DNA of 64,000 bases from Bog-756 sp963699055 (lineage in GTDB: Bacteria > Actinomycetota > Acidimicrobiia > Acidimicrobiales > RAAP-2): positions 62,001-126,000 of the forward strand of contig CAVOTA010000001.1 of the NCBI GenBank assembly GCA_963699055.1. The letters are read 5' to 3'. This document shows positions 28,552-38,966 of the stretch, piece by piece; within the stretch, counting starts at the first letter, position 1, and every line of letters starts with the position of its first letter. The notes under the pieces were generated by a model, which saw only the letters and a program-made list of their open reading frames with translations, had not been told where the DNA came from and searched no databases. The translations under genes were made by a program, and so were the position numbers.

Positions 28552-30446
28552 ATGGGCATCCCGGACGAGGACGTGGCCCGGGTACGGGCGGCGACCGACA
28601 TCGTCGCCCTGATCGGCGAGCACGCCGCGCTGAAGCGCCAGGGGCAGCGCTGGGTCGGCCTGTGCCCCTTCCACACCGAAAAGTCGCCCTCGTTCAGCGT
28701 CAACGCCGAGGAGGGCTTCTACTACTGCTTCGGCTGCCAGAAGAGCGGTGACGCCATCACCTTCGTGCGGGAGATGGAGCACCTCGACTTCGTCGACGCC
28801 GTCCGCCGGCTGGCCGACAAGGCCGGGATCACCATCCGCGAGGACGGTCCCGCCGGTCGGGACACCCAGCGGCGCAAGGTGTTCCTCGACGCCATGGAGC
28901 GGGCCACCGAGTGGTACCACCGGCGCCTGCTCACCGGTGCCGACGCCGGGGCGGCCCGGGACTACCTGCGCAGCCGGGGCTACGACGGCGAGGTCGTCCG
29001 GAAGTTCCGCCTGGGGTGGGCCCCCGACGGGTGGGACACGCTGTGCACGGCCCTCGCGCTGTCCGAGGACGTCGCCACCGGCGCGGGCCTGGGCTTCGTG
29101 AACAAGCGGGGTCGGCTCCAGGACGCCTTCCGGGCCCGTGTCCTCTTCCCCATCTGCGACCCGTCGGGCAACCCGGTGGCGCTCGGCGGACGGGTCCTGC
29201 CGGGCAGCACCGACCCGGCCAAGTACAAGAACTCCACCGAGACCCCGATCTACTCGAAGCGCCGCACCCTGTACGCCCTCAATTGGGCCAAGCACGACAT
29301 CATCTCCTCCGGCGAGGTGGTCGTGTGCGAGGGATACACCGACGTCATCGGGTTCTTCGAGGCGGGCGTGCCCCGGGCCGTGGCCACCTGCGGGACGGCC
29401 CTGGCCGAGGAGCACGTGCGGCTCCTCAAGAACTTCGCCACCCGGGTGGTCCTGGCCTTCGACGCCGACGGTGCCGGGCAGACGGCGGCCGGGCGGTTCT
29501 ACGAATGGGAGCGCTCCCTCGAGATCGACGTCGCCGTGGCCGCCCTGCCGCCCGGCTCCGACCCGGCCGACCTGGCCCGCAGCGATCCGGCTGCGTTGCG
29601 TGCGGCGGTCGAGGGAGCCAAGCCCTTCCTGCAGTTCCGGATCGAGCGGATCCTGGACGCCGCCGACCTGTCGACCCCCGAGGGACGGGCACGTGCCGCC
29701 GACCACACGCTGGCGGCGGTGGCCGAGCACCCGGACGACCTGGTGCGCGACCAGTACGTGATGCAGGTCGCCGAACGCTGCCGGCTCGAGCCCGCCGCCC
29801 TGCGCGACCGGCTCGAGCGGATCCGACGCGACGGGCCGCGGACACCGGCGGGTCGACCGGACCGGTCGCCGGCCCGACCGGCGGCTCCACCCGAGGACCG
29901 GGACCCGCGTGGCTACGACGGGCCGCCGGACGGGTCCGAGCCGGAGTGGGACGAGTGGGACGACGACGGGTGGGACGGTGCCACGCCGGGCCGGGGGTCG
30001 ACCTCGCCGGAGTTCCGCCCGGGACTCGAGGCGCTCCGGCTGGCCATCCACCGTCCCGAGGACGTGGGGGACCGGCTCGAGGCCGAGCTGTTCAGCGACC
30101 CGGTCCAGCGGGCGGCGTTCTGCGCTCTGGTGGAGGCGGACGACCTGGGTGTGGCCATCGACTCGGCCCCACGGCCCGTGCAGGCCCTGCTGGTCCGCCT
30201 CACGGTCGAGGAGCCACGCTCCGAGCCCGACGAGGTGGTGACCCAGCTGGTACGGGACGTCATCCGCCGCGAACTGCCCCGACTGGCGGTGGAGGCGAGG
30301 ACCTCCGCCCGGGCCATGGAGGAGGCCGCCGACGTGGCCGGACGGCTCCAGGAGCTGGACGATCCCGCCACGGCAGCGCAGGCATCGCGCCGGTTGGTAG
30401 CGTGGCTACTGGTGAGGGCACGAGCGGACGCATCCGGGCAGGACGC

Positions 30447-30450
<4 letters not shown>
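28552..30450 (+). CDS. dnaG: DNA primase DnaG
   Basis: 632 residues. CHC2 zinc finger with C38, H41, C59 and C62, a catalytic core with the Toprim segment VVVCEGYTDVIGFFEAG (about 254) and DADGAGQTAA, an acidic Pro/Arg linker (about 430-480), and a C-terminal helicase-interaction domain. It synthesises RNA primers at the replication fork. Its stop overlaps the rpoD start by four bases, the conserved dnaG-rpoD pair of the bacterial macromolecular synthesis operon; rpsU is absent here. Confidence 0.96.
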
Positions 30451-31852
<1,402 letters not shown>

Positions 31853-31856
<4 letters not shown>

Positions 31857-32632
31857 CCCGCCGGCCCGGCCCGGCCCGGCCCGTCCCGTCCGGCCAGTCG
31901 GCCGCACACCGCCCGTGGGTCGCCGTCGTCGTCGTACAGCACCCGGACCGACCGGTACCCGGCCCGGGTGAACCGCTCCTCGACGTCGGGGAACTGCCCG
32001 CCCCCGGCCTCGAGCACCAGCCAGCCGCCCGGGGCCACCCATCGGGTGCTGGCGGTGACGGCCCGGGTGATCGGTCCGAGTCCGCCGGCGCCACCGTCGA
32101 GCGCCGTCCGAGGCTCGTGGGCCAGCACGTCGCGGGGGAGCAGGTGGAACGCGTCCGACGGCACGTAGGGCAGCACGCCGCACAGCACGTCGACCCGCCC
32201 CGCCAGTGCGGCCGGCAGGGGGGCGTCGAGGTCACCCGTGAGGACGTCGACGCCGTTGGCACGGGCGCACGCCACCGCCACCGGGTCCGACTCGGTGGCG
32301 ACCACCCGGGCGGCGGGCCGGGCCGCGGCGAGTACCAGGGCCACCGCGCCGGAGCCGGTGCACAGGTCGACGGCGGTCCCCCGTTCCGGCAGCAGCTCCG
32401 CCGCCGTGCGGGCCAGGACCTCGGACTGCCACCGGGGGACGTAGACGCCGTGATGGACCAGCACGGTCAGTCCGCAGAAGGTCGCCGTCCCGGTGATCCA
32501 CGCCAGGGGCTCGCCGTCCACCCGGCGGGCCACCATGGCCGCCAGGGCGTCCGCCCCGTCGGCCGCGGCGATGAGCTCGTCCGCCTCGTCGTCGGCGGCC
32601 ACGCAGCCGGCGGCGGCCAGGGTGGCGACCAC
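31853..32632 (-). CDS. PrmC-like protein (glutamine-N5) methyltransferase homologue with altered NPPY motif
   Basis: 259 residues. An N-terminal helical part and a SAM-binding Rossmann fold (AVDLCTGSGAVALVLA, VVATESDP) are as in PrmC/HemK. At the position of the catalytic NPPY, which binds the target glutamine amide, the sequence reads GVLPYVP. A recognised group of actinobacterial PrmC relatives also deviates here (commonly NAPYVP), so the substrate may not be a release factor. The GTG at 32632 is the first good start; the gene is convergent with rpoD. Confidence 0.78.
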
Positions 32633-32673
32633 CCGGTCGCGTCCGTCGGCGGCGGCGGAGGGGGCCGGGTCGG

Positions 32674-33000
32674 TCAGCCGGCGAGGGTGGTGCGGCCGTT
32701 GATGGCGGTGGCCAGGTCGCCCGCCATCTCGATCACCAGGGCGTCCGTGGCCTCCTCGCCGTCGCGCCAGCCCAGGCGCACCCCGACGGCATCGCGGGCC
32801 CGGACGGACCCGAGCACGGCCACGGCCCGCACCTTGGCGGGCGCCTGGCGGACCCGGCCCGGACGGGAGCGGGGTCGGGCGGTGGTGCCGTCATCGGCCA
32901 CGACCCGCAGCCGGGTGTGGCGCGAACGTGACCACAGGGCGAACCCGGCGGCCAGGGCGGCGGTGGCGGCGGCGATGCGGAACCTCACGGGCGCCATCAT
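32674..33000 (-). CDS. Small membrane-anchored protein of unknown function
   Basis: 108 residues from ATG 33000, or 107 from ATG 32997. One N-terminal transmembrane segment (about 8-24) is followed by an Arg-rich stretch (TARPRSRPGRVRQAPAKVRA) and a small alpha/beta tail. A longer reading from 33084 exists but would run into the tRNA-Asn promoter region, so the internal start is preferred. No family recognised. It lies 41 bases upstream of the PrmC-like gene on the same strand. Confidence 0.55.
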   Translation of the reverse strand: MMAPVRFRIAAATAALAAGFALWSRSRHTRLRVVADDGTTARPRSRPGRVRQAPAKVRAVAVLGSVRARDAVGVRLGWRDGEEATDALVIEMAGDLATAINGRTTLAG

Positions 33001-33110
33001 GCCCCGGTTCGGGCCGGCGTGCACCTGCGATCCGTGGGGCCGTGGCGAACGGCTAATCTCCACTGGCACGCCGGGCCGCTCCACGAGCGCCCGGTCGTGG
33101 TGGCAGTGTT

Positions 33111-33186
33111 TCCGGGGTAGCTCAATCGGCAGAGCATCTGACTGTTAATCAGAGGGTTGTGAGTTCGAGTCTCACCCCCGGAGCCA
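33111..33186 (+). tRNA. tRNA-Asn (anticodon GTT)
   Basis: A complete cloverleaf of 76 bases with 3' CCA encoded. Acceptor TCCGGGG/CCCCGGA, D arm GCTC/GAGC, anticodon arm TCTGA/TCAGA with loop CTGTTAA (GTT at 33144-33146), five-base variable loop, T arm GTGAG/CTCAC with TTCGAGT. Confidence 0.98.
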
Positions 33187-33262
33187 TCGTGGGGACGGCG
33201 GCCGACCGGCCCCGGCCCGCCCCGGCAGCCGTGCCCGGCCGGGCGGACCCAGGAGGAGCCTG

Positions 33263-33400
33263 ATGGGAACAGCCGAGCCGTGCCCGAGGTGCGGGCACCC
33301 GGGCATCCACCGCGGTGGGGGCGACGGACGGGCGTGCGAGGACTGCGACCGCTGCTGGGCCGAGCAGCAGCGCCACGAGCGGCCACCCCACCACAATTGA
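33263..33400 (+). CDS. 45-residue zinc-ribbon miniprotein
   Basis: A short reading frame with a perfect AGGAGG seven bases before its ATG. The protein has two cysteine knuckles, CPRC (7-10) and CEDC (25-28) with C31 three residues later, as in a zinc ribbon, and a His-rich C-terminus. The strong ribosome binding site and clean zinc geometry argue that it is real. It lies between tRNA-Asn and the ATP-grasp gene; the function is unknown. Confidence 0.72.
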   Translation: MGTAEPCPRCGHPGIHRGGGDGRACEDCDRCWAEQQRHERPPHHN

Positions 33401-33437
33401 GCCCGTCCCCGGGGCGTCCCGCCCGACGGGTGGACCG

Positions 33438-34346
33438 GTGACCCTCCGGGTGGCCTTCGCCACCGCCCCCGCCGAGCACCTGGGTCACCACGACACCGAC
33501 CGGCCCCTCCACGACGCGGCGTGCGCCGCCGCCGGGATCCACCTGGAGCACCCGGTCTGGTCCGACCCCGACGTGGCGTGGGACGGGTTCGACCTGGTCG
33601 TGGTCCGGTCCACCTGGGACTACCTGGACGACGTGGCCGCCTTCGCCTCCTGGCTCGGCCGGGTCGACCGGCTCGGGCGGCTGCACAACCCGGCCGCCGT
33701 CATCTCGTGGAACCTGGACAAGCGCTACCTGGTGGACCTGGCGGCGGCGGGCGTCCCGGTCATCCCGACCCGGGTGTGCACGGATGGGGGCTCGCTGTCC
33801 GGGGCCCTCGGGTCGGTCGACGGCGAGGTCGTGGTGAAGCCGACGGTGTCGGCCGGCAGCCGCGACACCGGACGCTTCGCCCCCGGGGACCCCGGTGCCG
33901 CCCTGCTGGCGTCGCGCATCCTCGCCGACGGGAGGTCCGTCCTGGTCCAGCCCTCGGTCGCCTCCGTGGCCACCGACGGCGAGGTGAGCACCCTGGTGTT
34001 CGCCGGCCGGGTCTCCCACACGGTCCGCAAGGGACCCCTGCTCGCCCTCGGTGGGGGGCTCCTCGGCGGGGCCTACACCGAGCGACTGGCCCCCGAGATC
34101 CTGACCCCGGCCCGACGGGAGGTGGTGGAGGCCACCTCGGCCGCCGTCGGCCGGTTGGTGGAGGACCGGTTCGCTGTGGCCGAGCCGCTGCTGTACGCCC
34201 GGATCGACCTGGTCACCCTGGACGACGGGACCGACCGGGTGCTGGAGGTCGAACTGGCCGAGCCGTCGTTCTTCCTGTCCGTCCATCCCGAAGCCGCCGG
34301 GCGGTTCGCCGCCGTCGTGGCGGATCGGGCCTCGTCGCGGACCTGA
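33438..34346 (+). CDS. ATP-grasp domain protein (RimK/glutathione synthetase-like)
   Basis: 302 residues. The N-terminal pre-ATP-grasp domain has VVVRSTWDY, a motif seen in a group of ATP-grasp ligases that includes the D-cycloserine enzyme DcsG. The ATP-grasp core has EVVVKPTVSAGSRDTGRF (Lys binding ATP phosphates) and the C-terminal metal site ARIDLV ... EVELAEPSFFL. Such enzymes form amide bonds from a carboxylate and an amine using ATP. The substrate is unknown and no partner biosynthetic gene is adjacent. Confidence 0.82.
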   Translation: MTLRVAFATAPAEHLGHHDTDRPLHDAACAAAGIHLEHPVWSDPDVAWDGFDLVVVRSTWDYLDDVAAFASWLGRVDRLGRLHNPAAVISWNLDKRYLVDLAAAGVPVIPTRVCTDGGSLSGALGSVDGEVVVKPTVSAGSRDTGRFAPGDPGAALLASRILADGRSVLVQPSVASVATDGEVSTLVFAGRVSHTVRKGPLLALGGGLLGGAYTERLAPEILTPARREVVEATSAAVGRLVEDRFAVAEPLLYARIDLVTLDDGTDRVLEVELAEPSFFLSVHPEAAGRFAAVVADRASSRT

Positions 34347-34442
34347 GCGCGACGCTCGGCGGCGGCCCGGACACCCGGCCGGCCGGCCGGCACCCACCTC
34401 CGTCGGAGGGACGCGCCGCCGTGGCCATCGGGGTCGTGCCGG

Positions 34443-34700
34443 TCACGGAGGGGGAACGGTGGAACCGTCCCGGGCCGCCGGCGGACCGGACGGCACCGCC
34501 CGGTCTCCGTCGGCGGTGCCCGGGCCGACCTCCCCGTCGGCCGAACCCTCGTCGACGCCCTTCTTGAACTCCCGCTGGGCCGAGCCCAGTGAGCGGGCCA
34601 GCTTGGGGATCCGGGTCGATCCGAACAGGACCACGGCCACGACGATCAGGACGATGACGCCCTGTTCGCCGAACAGCTCGGCAGGTGGGCTGAGCAGCAT
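34443..34700 (-). CDS. tatA: Sec-independent translocase subunit TatA
   Basis: 85 residues. One N-terminal transmembrane helix (about 13-27, VIVLIVVAVVLFG), hinge, then an amphipathic helix with RIPKLARSLGSAQREFKKG, the TatA/E family signature, and an acidic then Pro-rich tail. TatA multimers form the pore for folded proteins with twin-arginine signals. A strong GGAGGAGG lies eight bases upstream of ATG 34700. It is transcribed divergently from a twin-arginine-signal gene 275 bases away; no tatB or tatC is nearby. Confidence 0.92.
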   Translation of the reverse strand: MLLSPPAELFGEQGVIVLIVVAVVLFGSTRIPKLARSLGSAQREFKKGVDEGSADGEVGPGTADGDRAVPSGPPAARDGSTVPPP

Positions 34701-34975
34701 GTCGAAACCTCCTCCGTCTCGGGGTCGACCGGACCCGGCCACGCGCACGCGTGGATCGGAGTCCGCTCTCCAGATATTCGTCGGACGGAACGGAACGGAT
34801 GAGTCCGACCGGTCCCATCCACCGCGTCCCATCCGGACCGGCACCGGACCGGCGAACGATGGCAGGAATTCTTCCGGATCCGCCCATCCGTGCGCGCCGT
34901 GGTGCCGAAGAAGGTGCGTGCGTCCGCCGACGTCGGTGCGTCGCCCCACCGCAGGACCCTGCCCAGGAGGTCAGC

Positions 34976-35281
34976 ATGAGCGAGTTCAGCAGGCGTGTCT
35001 TCCTGAAGGGAAGCACCGCCGCCATCGTCGCCGTCGGAGCCGTGTCCGCCATCCCCGGACTGCCCGCCCTCGTCGGGGTGGCCGACACCCAGGCGCCGGC
35101 CGACGTCGGGGCCGGCGAGGCCGCCGTCGGGGATGCGGGACCGATCGACTCGGCGAGCGGGCCGATCGTCGTCCACCTTCGCGACCTGGCCTCCGGCGAG
35201 ATCGCGCTGTTCAGCGGCACCGACGAGATCACCGTGCACGACTCCCAGCTGGCGGCGTCCATCCTGCGCGCCATGACGTGA
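34976..35281 (+). CDS. Small twin-arginine signal protein
   Basis: 101 residues. Tat signal SRRVFLKG (residues 5-12) with a hydrophobic segment ending in an Ala-rich cleavage region (about 30-50). The mature part is only about 50 residues of beta-strand-rich sequence (GPIVVHLRDLASGEIALFSG). CAGGAGG lies five bases before the ATG. It is divergent from tatA and 90 bases upstream of the DUF4331 gene. The function is unknown; it could be a small exported subunit or Tat escort for the next protein. Confidence 0.85.
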   Translation: MSEFSRRVFLKGSTAAIVAVGAVSAIPGLPALVGVADTQAPADVGAGEAAVGDAGPIDSASGPIVVHLRDLASGEIALFSGTDEITVHDSQLAASILRAMT

Positions 35282-35371
35282 GTCCTCCGACCCCCGACCC
35301 GTCCGCCACCTGCCCGTCCAGCACCCTTCCGACCAGCACCCATCCGACCATCGAGGAAACCGAGGTATGCC

Positions 35372-36796
35372 ATGTCGTCCCATCGTGAAGCCCCACAGAT
35401 CTCGAAGGACCCCGTCGCCGACTCGACGGACCTGTACGCCTTCGTGAGCCCCGACCGACCGGACACGGTGACCCTCATCGCCAACTACGTCCCGTTGCAG
35501 GCCCCCGACGGTGGACCCAACTTCTACGAGTTCGGCGACGAGGTCCTGTACGCCATCAACATCGACAACGACGGCGACGGCGACGTCGACATCAGCTACC
35601 GGTTCCAGTTCACCAGCACCATCACCGACCCCAACACCTTCCTCTACAACACCGGTCCCATTACCAGTCTCACCAGCCCCTCGTGGAACCGACGCCAGAC
35701 CTACTCGGTCACCCGGGTGGACGCGCAGGGGAGCCACGTCCTCGGTACCGGGATCCCGTGCCCTCCGTGCAACATCGGACCGCTGTCCACGCCGGACTTC
35801 ACGGCCCTGGTGGCGGAGGCCGTCACGACACTCGCCCCGGGGACCACCGTCCTGGCGGGTCAGCGGGCGGAGGGGTTCTACGTCGACCTGGGTGCGGTCT
35901 TCGACCTGGGCGACCTCCGGCCGTTCGAACAGGACCACACCACCTTCGGCCTGTCGGGCACCGGACTCGGCCAGATGGCCAAGGGGGTCAACTCCACCGA
36001 CGGTGTCAACGTCCACAGCATCGCCCTCCAGGTGCCCATCAGTCTCCTGACGTCGAGCGGCAGGAGGCCGACGTCCGTGACCGACCCGGCCGCCGTACTC
36101 GGGGTGTGGACGACCGCCAGCCGTCAGAAGGCGCGGATCATCGGCAACCCGACGGGGGAGGAGCTCAACTCCGGTCCCTACACACAGGTGTCCCGACTCG
36201 GGAACCCGCTCGTCAACGAGGTGCTCATCCCGATGGCGGCCAAGGACATCTGGAATTCGCAACCGCCGGCCCTGGACCACCAGTTCGCGGCCTACGTCGC
36301 CACACCCGAGCTGGCCGGGCTCCTCCCCGTGCTCTATCCCGGGGTGTTCCCCAATCTCGCCTCCTATGTGTCGTCGGGCGCCCCACGTGCCGACCTGCTC
36401 GCGGTGCTCCTGACCGGCATCCCGACCGGAGTCGTCCCCGGCTTCCAGAACTACACGGGGCCCCAGCAGGCCGACATGCTGCGCCTGAACGTCGCCATCC
36501 CTCCGACGACCACCGGTGCGTCGAACCTGGGACTCATCGGCGGGGACCCTGCCGGCTTCCCCAACGGACGGAGGGTCTTCGACGACGTCGTCACCATCGA
36601 ACTGCGGGCGATCGCCGGTGTCACGCTGCCGCTGGTCGACCCCTCGTACACACCGGACGGGGCGGCGGGTGCCATCTCCATGGGTCTGACCTCGGGGCCG
36701 GGCGACCTGACGGCCATGGGGACCGAGAGGTACCTCCCCACGTTCCCGTACCTGGGGACGCCGCACTCCGGGTTCGCCGTGCCGGCCGCGAGCTGA
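35372..36796 (+). CDS. DUF4331 domain protein, no own signal peptide
   Basis: 474 residues. It begins directly with MSSHREAPQISKDPVADSTD, the conserved start of the DUF4331 domain, and continues with DLYAFVSP, INIDNDGDGDVDI and late PNGRRVFDDVV. DUF4331 proteins usually carry a secretion signal; here none is visible, and a GAGG six bases before the ATG supports this start. The gene directly upstream encodes a Tat signal protein, so co-export is possible. The biochemical function of DUF4331 is unknown. Confidence 0.85.
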   Translation: MSSHREAPQISKDPVADSTDLYAFVSPDRPDTVTLIANYVPLQAPDGGPNFYEFGDEVLYAINIDNDGDGDVDISYRFQFTSTITDPNTFLYNTGPITSLTSPSWNRRQTYSVTRVDAQGSHVLGTGIPCPPCNIGPLSTPDFTALVAEAVTTLAPGTTVLAGQRAEGFYVDLGAVFDLGDLRPFEQDHTTFGLSGTGLGQMAKGVNSTDGVNVHSIALQVPISLLTSSGRRPTSVTDPAAVLGVWTTASRQKARIIGNPTGEELNSGPYTQVSRLGNPLVNEVLIPMAAKDIWNSQPPALDHQFAAYVATPELAGLLPVLYPGVFPNLASYVSSGAPRADLLAVLLTGIPTGVVPGFQNYTGPQQADMLRLNVAIPPTTTGASNLGLIGGDPAGFPNGRRVFDDVVTIELRAIAGVTLPLVDPSYTPDGAAGAISMGLTSGPGDLTAMGTERYLPTFPYLGTPHSGFAVPAAS

Positions 36797-36799
36797 GCG

Positions 36800-37195
36800 A
36801 TGCTCGGGCACGGGATCGAACAGCTGCCTCCGCCGAGCACCGAAGGAAGCGTCCTGGTGGATGTCGGGGGGAGCCGCGGGGCACTCGTCGTCTATGCGCC
36901 GGAGCTGTTCCACGGCGTGGAGCTCGAGATCCGGGGGTTGGACGAGGCGTGGGACGGGACCCACACCGCCGTCCGTCGACGGGAGCTCCGCGACGCCGTG
37001 ACCTTCGCCGGGGTCTTCGGCTCGCTGCCGGCCGGTGACTACGAGCTGCGCACCCTCGGAGCGGACGTCCACCCGGGTGCGGGAGCCGTCCGGGTGTCCG
37101 TCACCGTCACCGGGGGAGAGGTCACCCAGGTGCAGTGGCCCGGCGACCCGTCGTCGGTCCCCGATGCACACGCGGGGGCGGGCGCGGCGCGTTGA
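36800..37195 (+). CDS. Small beta-rich protein linked to DUF4331
   Basis: 131 residues, predicted mostly beta strands, with VLVDVGGSRGALVVY, EIRGLDEAWDGTHTAVRRREL and GSLPAGDYELRTLG. Similar small actinobacterial proteins are sometimes annotated as phospholipase, but no lipase triad or metal motif is visible, so that name is not adopted. It follows the DUF4331 gene after three bases in the same unit. It carries no signal peptide. Confidence 0.7.
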   Translation: MLGHGIEQLPPPSTEGSVLVDVGGSRGALVVYAPELFHGVELEIRGLDEAWDGTHTAVRRRELRDAVTFAGVFGSLPAGDYELRTLGADVHPGAGAVRVSVTVTGGEVTQVQWPGDPSSVPDAHAGAGAAR

Positions 37196-37343
37196 GCTGA
37201 ACGGGACCGGCGGATGCGGGACCCACCCCGGTCCGCTCGGAGCCGGTACCCTTCGACTCCTGGGTTCGTACCGCCGTCGCTGTCCCCCTCGATCGGATGC
37301 CTGCGTGGCTGATCGGTGGCGCAGCGGCAGGCAGCCAGCCCCG

Positions 37344-37416
37344 GGGGCAGTAGCTCAGTGGTCAGAGCAGGGGACTCATAATCCCTCGGTCGCAGGTTCG
37401 ATCCCTGCCTGCCCCA
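37344..37416 (+). tRNA. tRNA with CAT anticodon (elongator Met or Ile2)
   Basis: A 73-base cloverleaf without encoded CCA. Acceptor GGGGCAG/CTGCCCC, D arm GCTC/GAGC, anticodon arm GGGGA/TCCCT with loop CTCATAA (CAT at 37377-37379), variable CGGTC, T arm GCAGG/CCTGC. Position 1 pairs with 72 and the anticodon stem lacks three G:C pairs next to the loop, so it is not the initiator. The D-loop and the ACTCATAATC..T-GGTCGC section resemble E. coli tRNA-Ile2, whose C34 becomes lysidine, so Met versus Ile2 is unresolved. Confidence 0.93.
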
Positions 37417-37439
37417 CCCGGGGGACCCGGCCGTCGGCC

Positions 37440-38069
37440 TCAGCCGTAGGTCGGGTGTTGCGGCCAGCCCGGTGGGGAGTCCTCCCACTCCTCCTGTCGG
37501 CCGAAGGGCATGAGGTCGAGGATGTTGTTGACGAAGAGGAGCCGGTCGACCCCGCGGGCGGTAGTGGAATAGGCGCGGTAGACGTCGTCGCCGTCGCGGA
37601 GGAACACCGACAGCAGGAACCCGCCGTCCGTCCCGCAGTCCTTGGCGAAGGACGTGCCCCGCGACGACACGAAGGGCATGGTCCACCCCATGCGGGCGGC
37701 ATAGTCCTGGATCTGGGCCAGGGGCATGTCCGATACGTTCGCCCAGGCGACGCCGTTGCGGGCCAGCGTGTCCAGGGCGGAGACGTTGTCGGAGAAGTGG
37801 GTGCAACCGGGACAGAACGTGTCCGGGCCCCGATCCATGAACTGGTAGACGGCCAGCTGGGGCTGCGACCCGAACAGGTCGCGCAGGCCGGTCGGCCCGT
37901 CCGGCCCCTCGAACACGTACCGATCGACGTCCACGGCGACCATCGGCAGACGCCGGCGGCGCGCCGCCAGGGCGTCGAGGGCCCGGGTCGCTTCCTTCTC
38001 CGCCACCAGCAGTTCGTCGCGTGCACGCTGCCACTCCTCGGGCGTCGTGATCGGTGGTTTCGCGTCCAT
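37440..38069 (-). CDS. DUF899 family thioredoxin-like protein
   Basis: 209 residues. A central FMDRGPDTFCPGCTHFSDN segment carries a CPGC motif in a thioredoxin-like fold, followed by WTMPFVSS and VYRAYSTTARG, which are typical of the DUF899 family (predicted dithiol-disulfide oxidoreductases). It lacks a signal peptide, so it is cytoplasmic. It is convergent with the CAT tRNA gene. Confidence 0.87.
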   Translation of the reverse strand: MDAKPPITTPEEWQRARDELLVAEKEATRALDALAARRRRLPMVAVDVDRYVFEGPDGPTGLRDLFGSQPQLAVYQFMDRGPDTFCPGCTHFSDNVSALDTLARNGVAWANVSDMPLAQIQDYAARMGWTMPFVSSRGTSFAKDCGTDGGFLLSVFLRDGDDVYRAYSTTARGVDRLLFVNNILDLMPFGRQEEWEDSPPGWPQHPTYG

Positions 38070-38257
38070 GGTCACCCCCGGCGTCGTCGTCACCACCCTG
38101 GCCGGGTGGCCGCTGCCCGTGCGTGCAGGTGCCGGCTCGCGGCGCCGCCACCGGGACCCGTCGCCTCGGACGGGACCAGTCTCCCACCGTCGACCGGGTG
38201 TCTGCCGGTCGCCACCGGTCCAGATGGTGGATCCGTCAGGGTGCGCCGGGTGCCACC

Positions 38258-38263
38258 TACGAT
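38258..38263 (+). promoter_or_regulatory. -10 hexamer TACGAT upstream of the 38364 lipoprotein gene
   Basis: TACGAT in the 294-base divergent gap; it predicts a leader of about 94 bases. A GGGAG ribosome binding site precedes ATG 38364. The rest of the gap shows nothing else supportable. Confidence 0.3.
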
Positions 38264-38363
38264 CACCCTGGCGGCCGACGGCCGCGGGGAACGGATCGGC
38301 GGGACAGGGTGTCCGCTCCGCACGTGCGGACACGGGCGGCGCCGGGGCAGACGGGAGTGACGC

Positions 38364-38939
38364 ATGGGCACACGGACGTGGGGACTGCTGGTGGTCGTGG
38401 CGGCGGGACTGGGCGCCGCCGGCTGCTCGTCGTCGTCGACCTCGACGGCCACGACGGCCTCGACGGGCGCCACGACCACGTCGACGGCGGCAACGGCCAC
38501 GACGCCGGGGGGCACGGCCGGCGGAGCGGCCACACCGCAGGACGTGGCCGGTGTGTACCTGGCGGCGCTCCACTCGAAGGACTTCACCGCGTTCTGTGCC
38601 CTGGCGGTGCCGAGCCAACAGGCGGCGTGCACCAAGGACATCGGATCGGTGGTGGGCGAGGTCACGTTCTCCGACATGGCCATCGGGTCGATCCACACGG
38701 TGGGTGACCAGGCACTGCTGGTCGTGACCGGATCGATCTGCGAGACGATCCCGTCGAGTGAGGCCAGCCAGACGACCCAGGCCCCGCAGTGCCAGTCGAA
38801 CCACGACACCGGGCTGCCGTCGGGCGAGACCTTCGCCAAGGCCTTCGCCAACGCCGACGACCCCGAGAGCACCAGCGGCTCGGCATTCGTGTCCGCCCTG
38901 GTGCAGCAGGGAGGCCGCTGGTACGCGTCGGGGTTCTGA
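38364..38939 (+). CDS. Putative lipoprotein
   Basis: 191 residues. A signal sequence ends in GLGAAGC (Cys21), a lipobox-like site, followed by a Ser/Thr-rich linker (22-55) and a globular domain (about 58-191) that begins DVAGVYLAALHSKDFTAFCALAVPSQQAAC. Four cysteines in the domain could form disulfides. The globular part resembles small NTF2-like secreted domains in its length and start, but this is tentative. It is expected on the outer face of the membrane. Confidence 0.7.
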   Translation: MGTRTWGLLVVVAAGLGAAGCSSSSTSTATTASTGATTTSTAATATTPGGTAGGAATPQDVAGVYLAALHSKDFTAFCALAVPSQQAACTKDIGSVVGEVTFSDMAIGSIHTVGDQALLVVTGSICETIPSSEASQTTQAPQCQSNHDTGLPSGETFAKAFANADDPESTSGSAFVSALVQQGGRWYASGF

Positions 38940-38966
38940 CCCGCCGGTCCGGCCGATGGGTGCGGA

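Noticed and set aside
33315..33437. Longer N-terminus for the ATP-grasp protein from GTG 33315
   Set aside because: It would overlap the zinc-ribbon gene and gives a low-complexity extension; the fold starts at GTG 33438.
36800..37195. Phospholipase annotation for the small DUF4331-linked protein
   Set aside because: No lipase triad or metal-dependent phospholipase motif is present.
37039..38804. Long minus-strand frames spanning the CAT tRNA and the DUF899 upstream region
   Set aside because: They run through a tRNA gene and low-complexity sequence; only the DUF899 part (37440-38069) is protein-like.
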